From the NCBI GenBank assembly GCA_012838685.1, contig DUOU01000294.1, positions 1-8,135 of the forward strand: a stretch of DNA of 8,135 bases. Direction: 5' to 3'. Origin of the DNA: Bacteroidota bacterium (GTDB taxonomy: Bacteria > Bacteroidota > Bacteroidia > Bacteroidales > VadinHA17). The notes beneath the pieces are model-generated. The model was not told the DNA's origin. It did no database searches and worked only from the letters and a program-made list of their open reading frames with translations. Positions 1-5,464 of this stretch are shown one piece after another. Position 1 is the stretch's first letter. Every line of letters begins with the position of its first letter. A program made the translations under genes and the position numbers.

Positions 1-305
1 CCAAGTATTACCGGGAACTTCCCGTCATTCAACAAAGATGAACATCTTTGTCTAACAGTATCGACCAATAAATCGGGAGTTCTGTTTTCATAAATCGGGG
101 CAACAGTGTGAATCCCGCGAAGGTGGACTTCAGATGCTGTCTCAATGTCGTAAAACTCAAGATTAACCGAAGCTTCCAATATGGCTTCAGGACCCCTGTC
201 CGCCCCTTTCATCCATGTGCTGGTAGCATCATACGGAACGGGGAGAATTATTATGTCGGAATCCTCGTAACTATAAACAACCTCCTCTCCCCCAAAATTT
301 ATCAT
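1..305 (-). CDS. speB: Agmatinase (ureohydrolase family), N-terminal part
   Basis: Partial gene: 101 codons plus two bases are present, and the rest lies beyond the left edge. The translation starts at the ATG at 303-305. It contains IILPVPYDATSTWMKGADRGP at about residues 18-38, typical of the agmatinase branch of the arginase/agmatinase/formiminoglutamase superfamily, followed by AILEASVNLEFYD. The window ends at FPVILG, just before the expected GG(D/E)HS metal-binding motif, so neither the manganese ligands nor the DAHxD motif can be inspected. Known family role: agmatine is hydrolysed to putrescine and urea in the cytoplasm, a step of arginine-derived polyamine synthesis. The start lies 12 nt after the stop of the DUF5606 gene, so it is probably the distal gene of the same operon. 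Another ureohydrolase (arginase, guanidinobutyrase) cannot be excluded from the N-terminus alone. Confidence 0.85.
   Translation of the reverse strand, partial: MINFGGEEVVYSYEDSDIIILPVPYDATSTWMKGADRGPEAILEASVNLEFYDIETASEVHLRGIHTVAPIYENRTPDLLVDTVRQRCSSLLNDGKFPVIL
32..51. repeat. Near-perfect 20-bp palindrome inside agmatinase gene
   Basis: ACAAAGATG (32-40) and CATCTTTGT (43-51) are exact reverse complements separated by AA. A second palindrome, CGGGAACTTCCCG, lies at 12-24. Both are within the speB coding frame, encoding RQRCSSLLN and NDGKFPV respectively. They may be chance. Confidence 0.35.
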
Positions 306-317
306 TATTTCAATAAT

Positions 318-737
318 CTATTGTTGCTCCCGGTTTTCATCGGAACCCGCTTCTTCTCTTACAAGCAGGTTGTTTTTGTGGAGAATATTGTACCACTGCA
401 CAATTTTCTTCATATGACTGGCATAAACCCTATGTTGGTCATATTCCGGCAAAACTTCCTGAAAATAACTTTTAAGCTCAACCGGATCAGCTTTATGGTC
501 AATTGCCGTCCCCCCTTTTTCCTTCTCAAAAATATTGTCGAATACTTTTCCGAGAGGGATATCCTCTCCAGTGGTAAAAACTGAGATCTCATCGAGCGAA
601 CTGACCTTGGCGGAACCAAATACACTGGTTCTCTTTTTTGTTTCCAGGTGTTCCACGACCATCGAATTCTTACCCTGAGCGATAAATTTGAAGAGTCCTG
701 ATTCTCCTGAAATTGCGAGAATGTCTTTTAATACCAT
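318..737 (-). CDS. DUF5606 domain protein, function unknown
   Basis: A 139-residue protein beginning MVLKDILAISGESGLFKFIAQG, which matches my memory of the Bacteroidota-restricted DUF5606 family in both length and opening motif. The first 50 residues or so look like a compact beta-rich domain (GLFKFIAQGKNSMVVEHL, then KRTSVFGSAKVSSLDEISVF). The second half is predicted helical (VELKSYFQEVLPEYDQHRVYASHMKKIVQWYNIL) and the C-terminus is acidic and polar. It has no signal peptide or membrane segment, so it should be cytoplasmic. It sits 45 nt after the TerB/J-domain gene and 12 nt before the agmatinase, in the nusB-coaE operon. No biochemical function is known to me. The operon position suggests only a housekeeping role. 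Confidence 0.85.
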   Translation of the reverse strand: MVLKDILAISGESGLFKFIAQGKNSMVVEHLETKKRTSVFGSAKVSSLDEISVFTTGEDIPLGKVFDNIFEKEKGGTAIDHKADPVELKSYFQEVLPEYDQHRVYASHMKKIVQWYNILHKNNLLVREEAGSDENREQQ

Positions 738-782
738 CGCGATCTTTTATTTATTGTTGTTATACATCCTTCATTGGGAAAG

Positions 783-1517
783 TCATACCAAACCTCTCTC
801 TTTTTTTATCTTAGTATACGCCTCGTTCACTTTTTTGAATTTCTCCTCGGCTATTTTTTTATAATCATCTCCCAAATGGCTGACCTTGTCCGGATGGTAC
901 TTCATAGCCATCCTTCTGTATGCTTTTTTTACATCGTCATCCGATGCGCTATGGTCGATCCCCAAAATCTTGTATGAAGAGTCAGTTTCGGGAACGAACA
1001 TATTTTTAATCGAGCTATAATCTTGCGAAGTAATGTTCAAATAACCGGAAATAGCCGATATGACATCCAATTCCGCTTTATTGACCGATCCGTCAACAAT
1101 GGATATACTAAAAAGCAACTGGAGCAGTTGCAGTCTTGAAGAATAATCCATGTTTACCCTTATTTGCGAACATACCTCCTGAAGCGGAATATCCTGCTTA
1201 AGCAGGTCCCTTAAAATAAGGGTGGCCTCACTCGCCGCGTCCCTTCCAAATTGTTTTACAAAAAACTCTTTTACGTAATTTAGTTCCGATCTGACCACCT
1301 TGCCATCAGCTTTCAGAACAGCGGCGATAAGAACCATCAATGATATATTGAATGCTCCCCTTGTGGTTCTTTTCGCGTGATCTGTCTCTTTAGGAACATA
1401 TTCACTGCTTACAGTGCTGTCAACAAGAGATCCTATTAAAAAGCCGATCAGTCCACCTATTGGGCCTCCCAGTACCCATCCAAATCCACCGCCAAGCCAT
1501 TTGCCAATTTTCGCCAT
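783..1517 (-). CDS. Membrane-anchored TerB plus C-terminal J-domain protein (DjlA-like)
   Basis: A 244-residue protein with three parts. Residues 1-33 form a glycine-rich hydrophobic segment (GGGFGWVLGGPIGGLIGFLIGS), probably a membrane anchor of the kind seen in DjlA. Residues 55-170 are helical and match the TerB fold, with the paired acidic motifs KADGKVVRSEL (69-79) and VDGSVNKAEL (141-150). Residues 181-244 are a J domain: YKILGIDHSASDDDVKKAYRRMAMKYHPDK, with the HPD tripeptide that stimulates Hsp70 ATPase at 208-210. The order anchor, TerB, J domain is that of DjlA-type DnaK co-chaperones. The inferred role is membrane-proximal recruitment of DnaK; the client is unknown. The start codon lies 2 nt after the coaE stop, so the two are surely cotranscribed. 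All key J-domain residues are intact. Confidence 0.88.
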   Translation of the reverse strand: MAKIGKWLGGGFGWVLGGPIGGLIGFLIGSLVDSTVSSEYVPKETDHAKRTTRGAFNISLMVLIAAVLKADGKVVRSELNYVKEFFVKQFGRDAASEATLILRDLLKQDIPLQEVCSQIRVNMDYSSRLQLLQLLFSISIVDGSVNKAELDVISAISGYLNITSQDYSSIKNMFVPETDSSYKILGIDHSASDDDVKKAYRRMAMKYHPDKVSHLGDDYKKIAEEKFKKVNEAYTKIKKERGLV

Positions 1518-1519
1518 TC

Positions 1520-2146
1520 TTAAATTGTTTTGATTCGCGAGAGAATATCGTTGTGAATATCAAGTATAACAGGAATAATCATGTCGTCATCGGCATTGTG
1601 AACGACATAGTTGGACAGTTTGATCTTTGTTTCGTCATCCATCTGGTTATTGATTATGTCAATAACCTGTTCCCTGCTATGTTTGTTCCTGTACATTACC
1701 CTTTGAATTCTTTCCTCAACGGGCGCTATTACGGTAATAACCTTGTCAATCAGTTCATGAATGCCACTTTCAAAAAGAATGGCGGCCTCAATAATAACAT
1801 AAGGAGATGTCTGGCGACACGTCCAATCCGTAAAATCTTCAAAAACAAGTGGATGTACAAGTTGGTTGATATCCTCCAGGATTTTTTTGTCTCTGTACAT
1901 CAATCTTGCCAACAAAGGTCTGTTAAGTGTCCCATCCAGATATACATTTTGGCCTACAACAGTGTTTATCTCATTTTTGAGCGAATCATTATTGTCCATA
2001 ATTATTTTAGCCGATACATCGGCATAAAAAACCGGAATGCCCAAAACCCCGAAAACCCTGCATACCGAGGTTTTGCCACTGCCTATTCCCCCGGTTACGC
2101 CAACACGTAGCGGCACTTTTTCTATTTCAGGAAAAAAGCTCATCAC
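1520..2146 (-). CDS. coaE: Dephospho-CoA kinase
   Basis: A 208-residue P-loop kinase that performs the last step of coenzyme A synthesis, ATP-dependent phosphorylation of the ribose 3'-hydroxyl of dephospho-CoA in the cytoplasm. Visible motifs are the Walker A GGIGSGKTS (19-27), the substrate-site segment FYADVSAK (40-47), INQLVHPLVF (93-102), and VIIEAAILFESG (117-128). The lid/C-terminal segment RNKHSREQVIDIINNQMDDETK (153-174) is followed by a shortened YVVHNADD in place of the usual AD.VI.N.G. Length is normal for the family (about 200). The start is a double methionine; either ATG is possible, and both lie just after the ybbR stop (7 nt to the first). It is followed 2 nt later by the TerB/J gene. 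Confidence 0.96.
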   Translation of the reverse strand: MMSFFPEIEKVPLRVGVTGGIGSGKTSVCRVFGVLGIPVFYADVSAKIIMDNNDSLKNEINTVVGQNVYLDGTLNRPLLARLMYRDKKILEDINQLVHPLVFEDFTDWTCRQTSPYVIIEAAILFESGIHELIDKVITVIAPVEERIQRVMYRNKHSREQVIDIINNQMDDETKIKLSNYVVHNADDDMIIPVILDIHNDILSRIKTI

Positions 2147-2153
2147 GTAAAAA

Positions 2154-2621
2154 CTATTCTGTTTTTGAAAAGAGGTAAAGCGTATCCGGCAATACTGAAC
2201 TTATTGTGCATCCAGGTTTAATCTGTGAAGAAAAACTGCTTTCAAATCCCGCTGTTGTCAAATAATATAGCCCCTCCTCCTGATCGTTGGATTTTTTGTA
2301 AGAGACTTTCGAAAAGTCAATAGTCACGGGATTGGATTTTCCGGTAAGCTGTAACCTTAATATCGAAAAGCCGGACCCTTTCACCAGCAGGGTAACTCTT
2401 TGGGGCATCCTCTCCGAATCGATCAGTTCAGGGATATTTTTGTACGTTACCGGATATTTGATATCGGCCTCAATATCGTTGCCCAATGCGTCCAAATACC
2501 AAAAAAGAAAGGAGAGCAATAAAAAAAAAGAAAAAACAGCCATTTTCTGGTTGGTCAGCTTACTGCCCAAGGTATCATTCTCGGATCTTTTATCGGCAAT
2601 TTTTTCTGTCTGTTCAGTCAT
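2154..2621 (-). CDS. YbbR-like membrane protein, short one-domain form
   Basis: A 155-residue protein. Residues 1-26 are charged and polar, 27-44 form one membrane segment (MAVFSFFLLLSFLFWYL), and the remainder should be extracytoplasmic. KYPVTYKNIPE (55-65) followed by PQRVTLLVKGSGFSILRLQL (73-92) matches the YbbR-like family found between yajC and coaE in Bacteroidota. As I recall, those relatives are about 300 or more residues long; this one ends after roughly one repeat (PDTLYLFSKTE). The next gene starts 7 nt after the stop, so there is no room for a frameshifted second half. It starts 14 nt after yajC. Molecular function is unknown. In Firmicutes the YbbR protein CdaR regulates the diadenylate cyclase CdaA, but no cyclase gene is in this window, so that role is not implied. 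Confidence 0.8.
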   Translation of the reverse strand: MTEQTEKIADKRSENDTLGSKLTNQKMAVFSFFLLLSFLFWYLDALGNDIEADIKYPVTYKNIPELIDSERMPQRVTLLVKGSGFSILRLQLTGKSNPVTIDFSKVSYKKSNDQEEGLYYLTTAGFESSFSSQIKPGCTISSVLPDTLYLFSKTE

Positions 2622-2635
2622 TGTTGTTTTTTGGT

Positions 2636-2968
2636 TTACTCCCTGGAGGAATCCTTTAAAATAGCGTTTTTATCAACTTTTAGTTTAACATCACCACCCA
2701 CATCAACAAACACATAAGTATCCTTGACTTCAACAACCTTACCATAGATACCGCCATTTGTCACCACCCTGTCACCTTTTTGCAGGGAATTTCTATAATC
2801 ATTCAGTTCTTTCTGTCTCTTTGTTTGGGGTCTTATCATAAAAAAGTAAAAAACCACGAAAACCAGGATTAAAGGGAGCAATGTTACCATAGGACTTGGC
2901 TGCCCACTCGTCGTCGTTGTTGATTGTGCCATTAATTGCGTAAAAGCTAAATAGTTCATTGTTACCAT
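2636..2968 (-). CDS. yajC: Preprotein translocase subunit YajC
   Basis: A 110-residue single-pass membrane protein, the accessory subunit that associates with SecDF in the Sec translocon. It shows a short polar N-terminus rich in Ser/Thr, a membrane helix at 27-45 (MVTLLPLILVFVVFYFFMI), the hallmark RPQTKRQKE immediately after it (46-54), and the cytoplasmic beta-domain signature GDRVVTNGGIYGKV (65-78) followed by a valine-rich strand pattern. Length is normal. The ATG at 2966-2968 is used; methionine 4 is an alternative start and would not change the protein's architecture. It sits 12 nt after the DUF1573 gene and 14 nt before ybbR, as expected for the conserved nusB-yajC-ybbR-coaE cluster. 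Confidence 0.96.
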   Translation of the reverse strand: MVTMNYLAFTQLMAQSTTTTSGQPSPMVTLLPLILVFVVFYFFMIRPQTKRQKELNDYRNSLQKGDRVVTNGGIYGKVVEVKDTYVFVDVGGDVKLKVDKNAILKDSSRE

Positions 2969-2980
2969 ATTTAAATTAAA

Positions 2981-3403
2981 TTAATTACTTATTACGTCTG
3001 CCGATATTTTTAACATAACGACCGGTGAACCCGCATTTGATTTGACCGTTATGGTTTTTGTCTGTACCCCATTTCTTCCGCTGGAATCAAACCTCACCTC
3101 CATTGTCCCCGAATCACCCGGGCGAATGGGCTTTACATCGTATTTTGGAACAGTACACCCGCAACTAGCGGAAGCAGAAGCAACAATAAGATCCGCGGTA
3201 CCCGTATTGGTATACTTAAAAAAACAGCTTACCTGTTCTCCTTCATAAATTTTTCCAAAATCATGTTCGTATTCGGAAAAAGTGATTTGTGCCGTTCCCA
3301 TATCGGAATCATGATCAAATCCGGCATTAATACCTACTTCTCCATTATTTCCACAACTGAATAATATTACCGCCATCAATGTAAAAAAAACATTTTTTAT
3401 CAT
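2981..3403 (-). CDS. DUF1573 lipoprotein
   Basis: A 140-residue exported protein. The signal peptide ends in the lipobox LFSC with the lipidated cysteine at residue 17 (MIKNVFFTLMAVILFSC). A Ser/Gly/Asp-rich linker follows, then a DUF1573 immunoglobulin-like beta domain (about 38-138). Its signatures are EHDFGKIYEGEQVSCFFKYTN, the ASCGCTVPKYDVKPIRPGDSG block with the conserved CGC (cysteines 81 and 83), and VRFDSSGRNGVQTKTITVKSN. These domains are very common in Bacteroidota. They resemble ASPM/SPD-2/Hydin-type Ig folds, but their task is not known. The likely location is the periplasmic face of a membrane. It lies 10 nt after nusB and 12 nt before yajC, inside the operon. Confidence 0.93.
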   Translation of the reverse strand: MIKNVFFTLMAVILFSCGNNGEVGINAGFDHDSDMGTAQITFSEYEHDFGKIYEGEQVSCFFKYTNTGTADLIVASASASCGCTVPKYDVKPIRPGDSGTMEVRFDSSGRNGVQTKTITVKSNAGSPVVMLKISADVISN

Positions 3404-3413
3404 GGAATAAAAT

Positions 3414-4373
3414 TTATTTTATATCCGACATGTCAACCAAGCCTCTTCCTGATTTGGAAAACATGCCCGTTTCCTTTATCTCTTTCACAATATTATCGAG
3501 AATACCGTTTACAAATGTAGCACTTTTTGATGTACAATAATATTTAGCTATCTCAATATACTCGTTTAAGGTAACCTTTACCGGAATGTCTGAAAATTCA
3601 ACAATCTCATTAATAGCCATTTGCATTACAAGTATATCCATCAGCGCGATTCTTTCAACTTCCCAGTTTGTAGTATGTTTATCTATCAATTCAAGATATT
3701 TTCCTCCGTTCAACACTGCTTTTCTAAACAATATTTTTACAAAATCAAGGTCATCTTCGCTTTTGAACAACGGCATAAACTCTTTTATCGACCTGTCCCC
3801 GGCTTTGAATTTTCTAATCGTTTTACCCACCATTACGGCTACATACTCCATATCGTCGTTCCAATATATGCTCATCTCCTCCAATGAGTTCTCCAATTCA
3901 TCCAATACCGGGAAAAGTTTGGTAACCATCTGAACAATAAACTTTTTATCAGACTGGTAATTATTTAGAGGAGCGTTCATATACTGATTGTAGATATCCC
4001 ATTCCACCATTTCATTATAGATACTCCGGACGACATGCCGGTAATTGACCCATGACAGTTTTTTCTCTTCCGCGTACCTACCCAAAGTTTCATTGTTTCG
4101 CAGCTGTACCAAGACCCTGTTTTCAACAAATCTGTAATTTGGGTTTAAATCTTCATGGGTAGGGATATTCTTGTGTTTGGCCTGCTCTATCTTATCAATC
4201 GCTGTATCATGAATTTCAATCAACAACAAAAAGAGCAAATGGTACAATTCGTAAGTCTTTTCGATGCTGAAGATCAACTCCTTCTCCGCATTGGGTAAAT
4301 TATTGTCATCTCTCCTGTTAAAGGCGTAAAGAGACATGAGTGTTTTTATCCGCAATAGTCTTCTGCTTATCAT
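3414..4373 (-). CDS. nusB: Transcription antitermination factor NusB (long Bacteroidota form)
   Basis: A 319-residue protein, about twice the length of E. coli NusB, as is usual in Bacteroidota. The N-terminus MISRRLLRIKTLMSLYAF is the expected opening. The middle (about 30-200) is a helical lineage-specific extension. The C-terminal third carries the canonical NusB fold: WEVERIALMDILVMQMAINEIVEF (237-260), IPVKVTLNEYIEIAKYYC (263-280) and SATFVNGILDNIV (284-296). Known role: with NusE (ribosomal protein S10) it binds boxA RNA and prevents premature termination, mainly of rRNA operons. It is the first gene of the leftward operon. The ATG at 4371-4373 is preceded by a 191-nt divergent intergenic region that holds a plausible promoter. 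Confidence 0.95.
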   Translation of the reverse strand: MISRRLLRIKTLMSLYAFNRRDDNNLPNAEKELIFSIEKTYELYHLLFLLLIEIHDTAIDKIEQAKHKNIPTHEDLNPNYRFVENRVLVQLRNNETLGRYAEEKKLSWVNYRHVVRSIYNEMVEWDIYNQYMNAPLNNYQSDKKFIVQMVTKLFPVLDELENSLEEMSIYWNDDMEYVAVMVGKTIRKFKAGDRSIKEFMPLFKSEDDLDFVKILFRKAVLNGGKYLELIDKHTTNWEVERIALMDILVMQMAINEIVEFSDIPVKVTLNEYIEIAKYYCTSKSATFVNGILDNIVKEIKETGMFSKSGRGLVDMSDIK

Positions 4374-4403
4374 TTTGTAAATGAACCTCTATCATTAATG
4401 CCG

Positions 4404-4411
4404 CGAATGTA
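4404..4411 (-). promoter_or_regulatory. Candidate -7 box for the nusB operon
   Basis: Read on the minus strand this is TACATTCG, one mismatch from the Bacteroidota vegetative -7 consensus TAnnTTTG. It lies 30 nt upstream of the nusB ATG, giving a leader of about 25 nt. I see no convincing TTTG box about 19-21 nt further upstream, so this rests on the -7 element and its position alone. Confidence 0.4.
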
Positions 4412-4520
4412 CGCTATTTTTGCTATCGTTTCCCCTTTAATCTACAATTTTTCCATTGGTTTAAGCAGTATATTAATTCTAAAATATATGGGTATTTATT
4501 ATATTTTATTAAAATATTGT

Positions 4521-4528
4521 TACATTTG
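4521..4528 (+). promoter_or_regulatory. Candidate -7 box for the DUF3276-DUF456 unit
   Basis: TACATTTG matches the Bacteroidota -7 consensus TAnnTTTG exactly. It lies 36 nt before the chosen ATG at 4565. The upstream sequence is strongly AT-rich, but a clear -33 TTTG is not visible at the usual spacing. This placement also supports the downstream ATG at 4565 over the in-frame start at 4517, which would overlap the box. Confidence 0.5.
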
Positions 4529-4564
4529 ACATTAATTATTTTAATCAATTGTCAATTCTTTACG

Positions 4565-4960
4565 ATGGAAGAAGAGAGAGTTAAAGAAGATGTTTTTATA
4601 GAAAGTGAAGAGAAAAACCAATCAGAAGAAATTTTCACTAAAGTGGTGAGAGCCGGAAAACGCACTTACTTTTTTGATGTAAAAACAACAAGAAAAGATG
4701 ATAATTATCTTACGATTACAGAAAGTAAAAAGCGTATCGGCAAAGACGGTAAGTTCTTTTATGAAAAACACAAAATTTTTCTTTATAAAGAGGATTTTGA
4801 CAAGTTTAGCGAGGGGTTAAGAAGCGCGATCTCATTTGTTGAAGCCAGAATAAATACAGCCCCTGAATTTCCCGAAAACAAAAACCATATAACCGATCCA
4901 GTATCTGACAAAATCAGTTCAGATGAGTTTACTGATATAGACTTCGATGATTTAAGTTGA
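4565..4960 (+). CDS. DUF3276 / PUR-alpha-like nucleic-acid-binding protein
   Basis: A 131-residue cytoplasmic protein. The frame is open from an upstream TTG-type start at 4517, but homology begins after the ATG at 4565 and a -7 promoter box lies at 4521-4528, so 4565 is chosen. Residues 22-95 carry the family signature: EEIFTKVVRAGKRTYFFDVK, NYLTITESKKR, then FFYEKHKIFLYKEDFDKF. This is the Bacteroidota DUF3276 family, which shares the PUR-alpha/PC4-like beta-beta-beta-beta-alpha fold. Spirochaete and Bacteroidota members have been shown to bind single-stranded nucleic acid. Both ends are acidic (MEEERVKEDVFIESEE; DEFTDIDFDDL), which is common for this group. The in vivo target is unknown. 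DUF456 follows after a single base. Confidence 0.93.
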   Translation: MEEERVKEDVFIESEEKNQSEEIFTKVVRAGKRTYFFDVKTTRKDDNYLTITESKKRIGKDGKFFYEKHKIFLYKEDFDKFSEGLRSAISFVEARINTAPEFPENKNHITDPVSDKISSDEFTDIDFDDLS

Positions 4961-4961
4961 T

Positions 4962-5441
4962 ATGATTGATTATGTTCTTCTTGCCTTAGGGATAGTTTTT
5001 ATCGTTGTCGGTATTGTGGGATGTCTTGTACCGGTATTACCGGGCCCCCCATTAAGTTATATGGGTTTACTCGCTCTCCATCTTTCAAAATTCGCCACCA
5101 TTTCCAAAACCCTTTTAATCACTCTGGCCGTGGTAACCGTTGTGGTTACCGTTATTGACTATGTCGTCCCTATCTGGGGCACAAAAAAGTTTGGAGGATC
5201 AAAATATGGTACCCGCGGAGCAACGGTTGGATTGATAGTCGGGCTGTTTTTCGGGCCACTGGGCATTATACTTGGCCCCTTTGTCGGAGCTTTTGTAGGA
5301 GAAATTATCTTTAAGGATGATGTCAACTATGCGTTGAAAGCGGGTTTTGGTAGCTTACTGGGATTTTTAACGGGAATCGGGTTGAAGCTCGCTGCCTCTT
5401 TGGTTATTACATTCTACTTCTTCAAAGAGTTGTTTTTTTAG
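4962..5441 (+). CDS. DUF456 integral membrane protein
   Basis: A 159-residue, almost entirely hydrophobic protein of the DUF456 family. Predicted membrane segments are at about 3-25, 30-44, 48-70, 85-115 (glycine-zipper type) and 124-155. Recognisable family motifs are PVLPGPP (24-30), DYVVPIWGTKKFGGSKYGTRGA (66-87) and a GPLGIILGPFVGAFVGE glycine repeat (98-114). It probably resides in the inner membrane. No transport or enzymatic role is established that I know of. Its ATG lies one base after the DUF3276 stop, so translation is likely coupled. It ends 23 nt from the stop of the convergent lipoprotein gene. Confidence 0.9.
   Translation: MIDYVLLALGIVFIVVGIVGCLVPVLPGPPLSYMGLLALHLSKFATISKTLLITLAVVTVVVTVIDYVVPIWGTKKFGGSKYGTRGATVGLIVGLFFGPLGIILGPFVGAFVGEIIFKDDVNYALKAGFGSLLGFLTGIGLKLAASLVITFYFFKELFF
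5132..5150. repeat. Short inverted repeat inside the DUF456 gene
   Basis: GGTAACC and GGTTACC form a perfect 7-bp inverted repeat separated by GTTGT. It falls in codons for a Val-Thr repeat (VVTVVVTV), so repetitive protein sequence is the simplest explanation. Confidence 0.3.
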
Positions 5442-5464
5442 ATTCTTGTTTACACTCGCGAGTA

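Noticed and set aside
108..584. A 158-codon open frame on the plus strand opposite speB and DUF5606
   Set aside because: It crosses the boundary of two well-supported minus-strand genes, has no recognisable domain, and its composition looks like an antisense shadow.
1460..2110. A 216-codon plus-strand open frame opposite coaE and the start of the TerB/J gene
   Set aside because: It is antisense to coaE, whose kinase motifs are unmistakable. The translation is low in family-like motifs and rich in Asn/Ile as expected for a shadow.
4517..4564. N-terminal extension of the DUF3276 protein with a hydrophobic stretch resembling a signal peptide
   Set aside because: It overlaps the TACATTTG promoter-like box and precedes the normal family start; members of this family are cytoplasmic nucleic-acid binders.
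5132..5150. GGTAACC/GGTTACC hairpin considered as an operator or attenuator
   Set aside because: It lies in the middle of a coding region over a repeated Val-Thr codon pattern, which explains it without a regulatory role.
5431..5439. Run of T at the DUF456 stop, as in an intrinsic terminator
   Set aside because: There is no stable GC-rich hairpin immediately upstream. The run encodes the terminal Phe codons and the stop.
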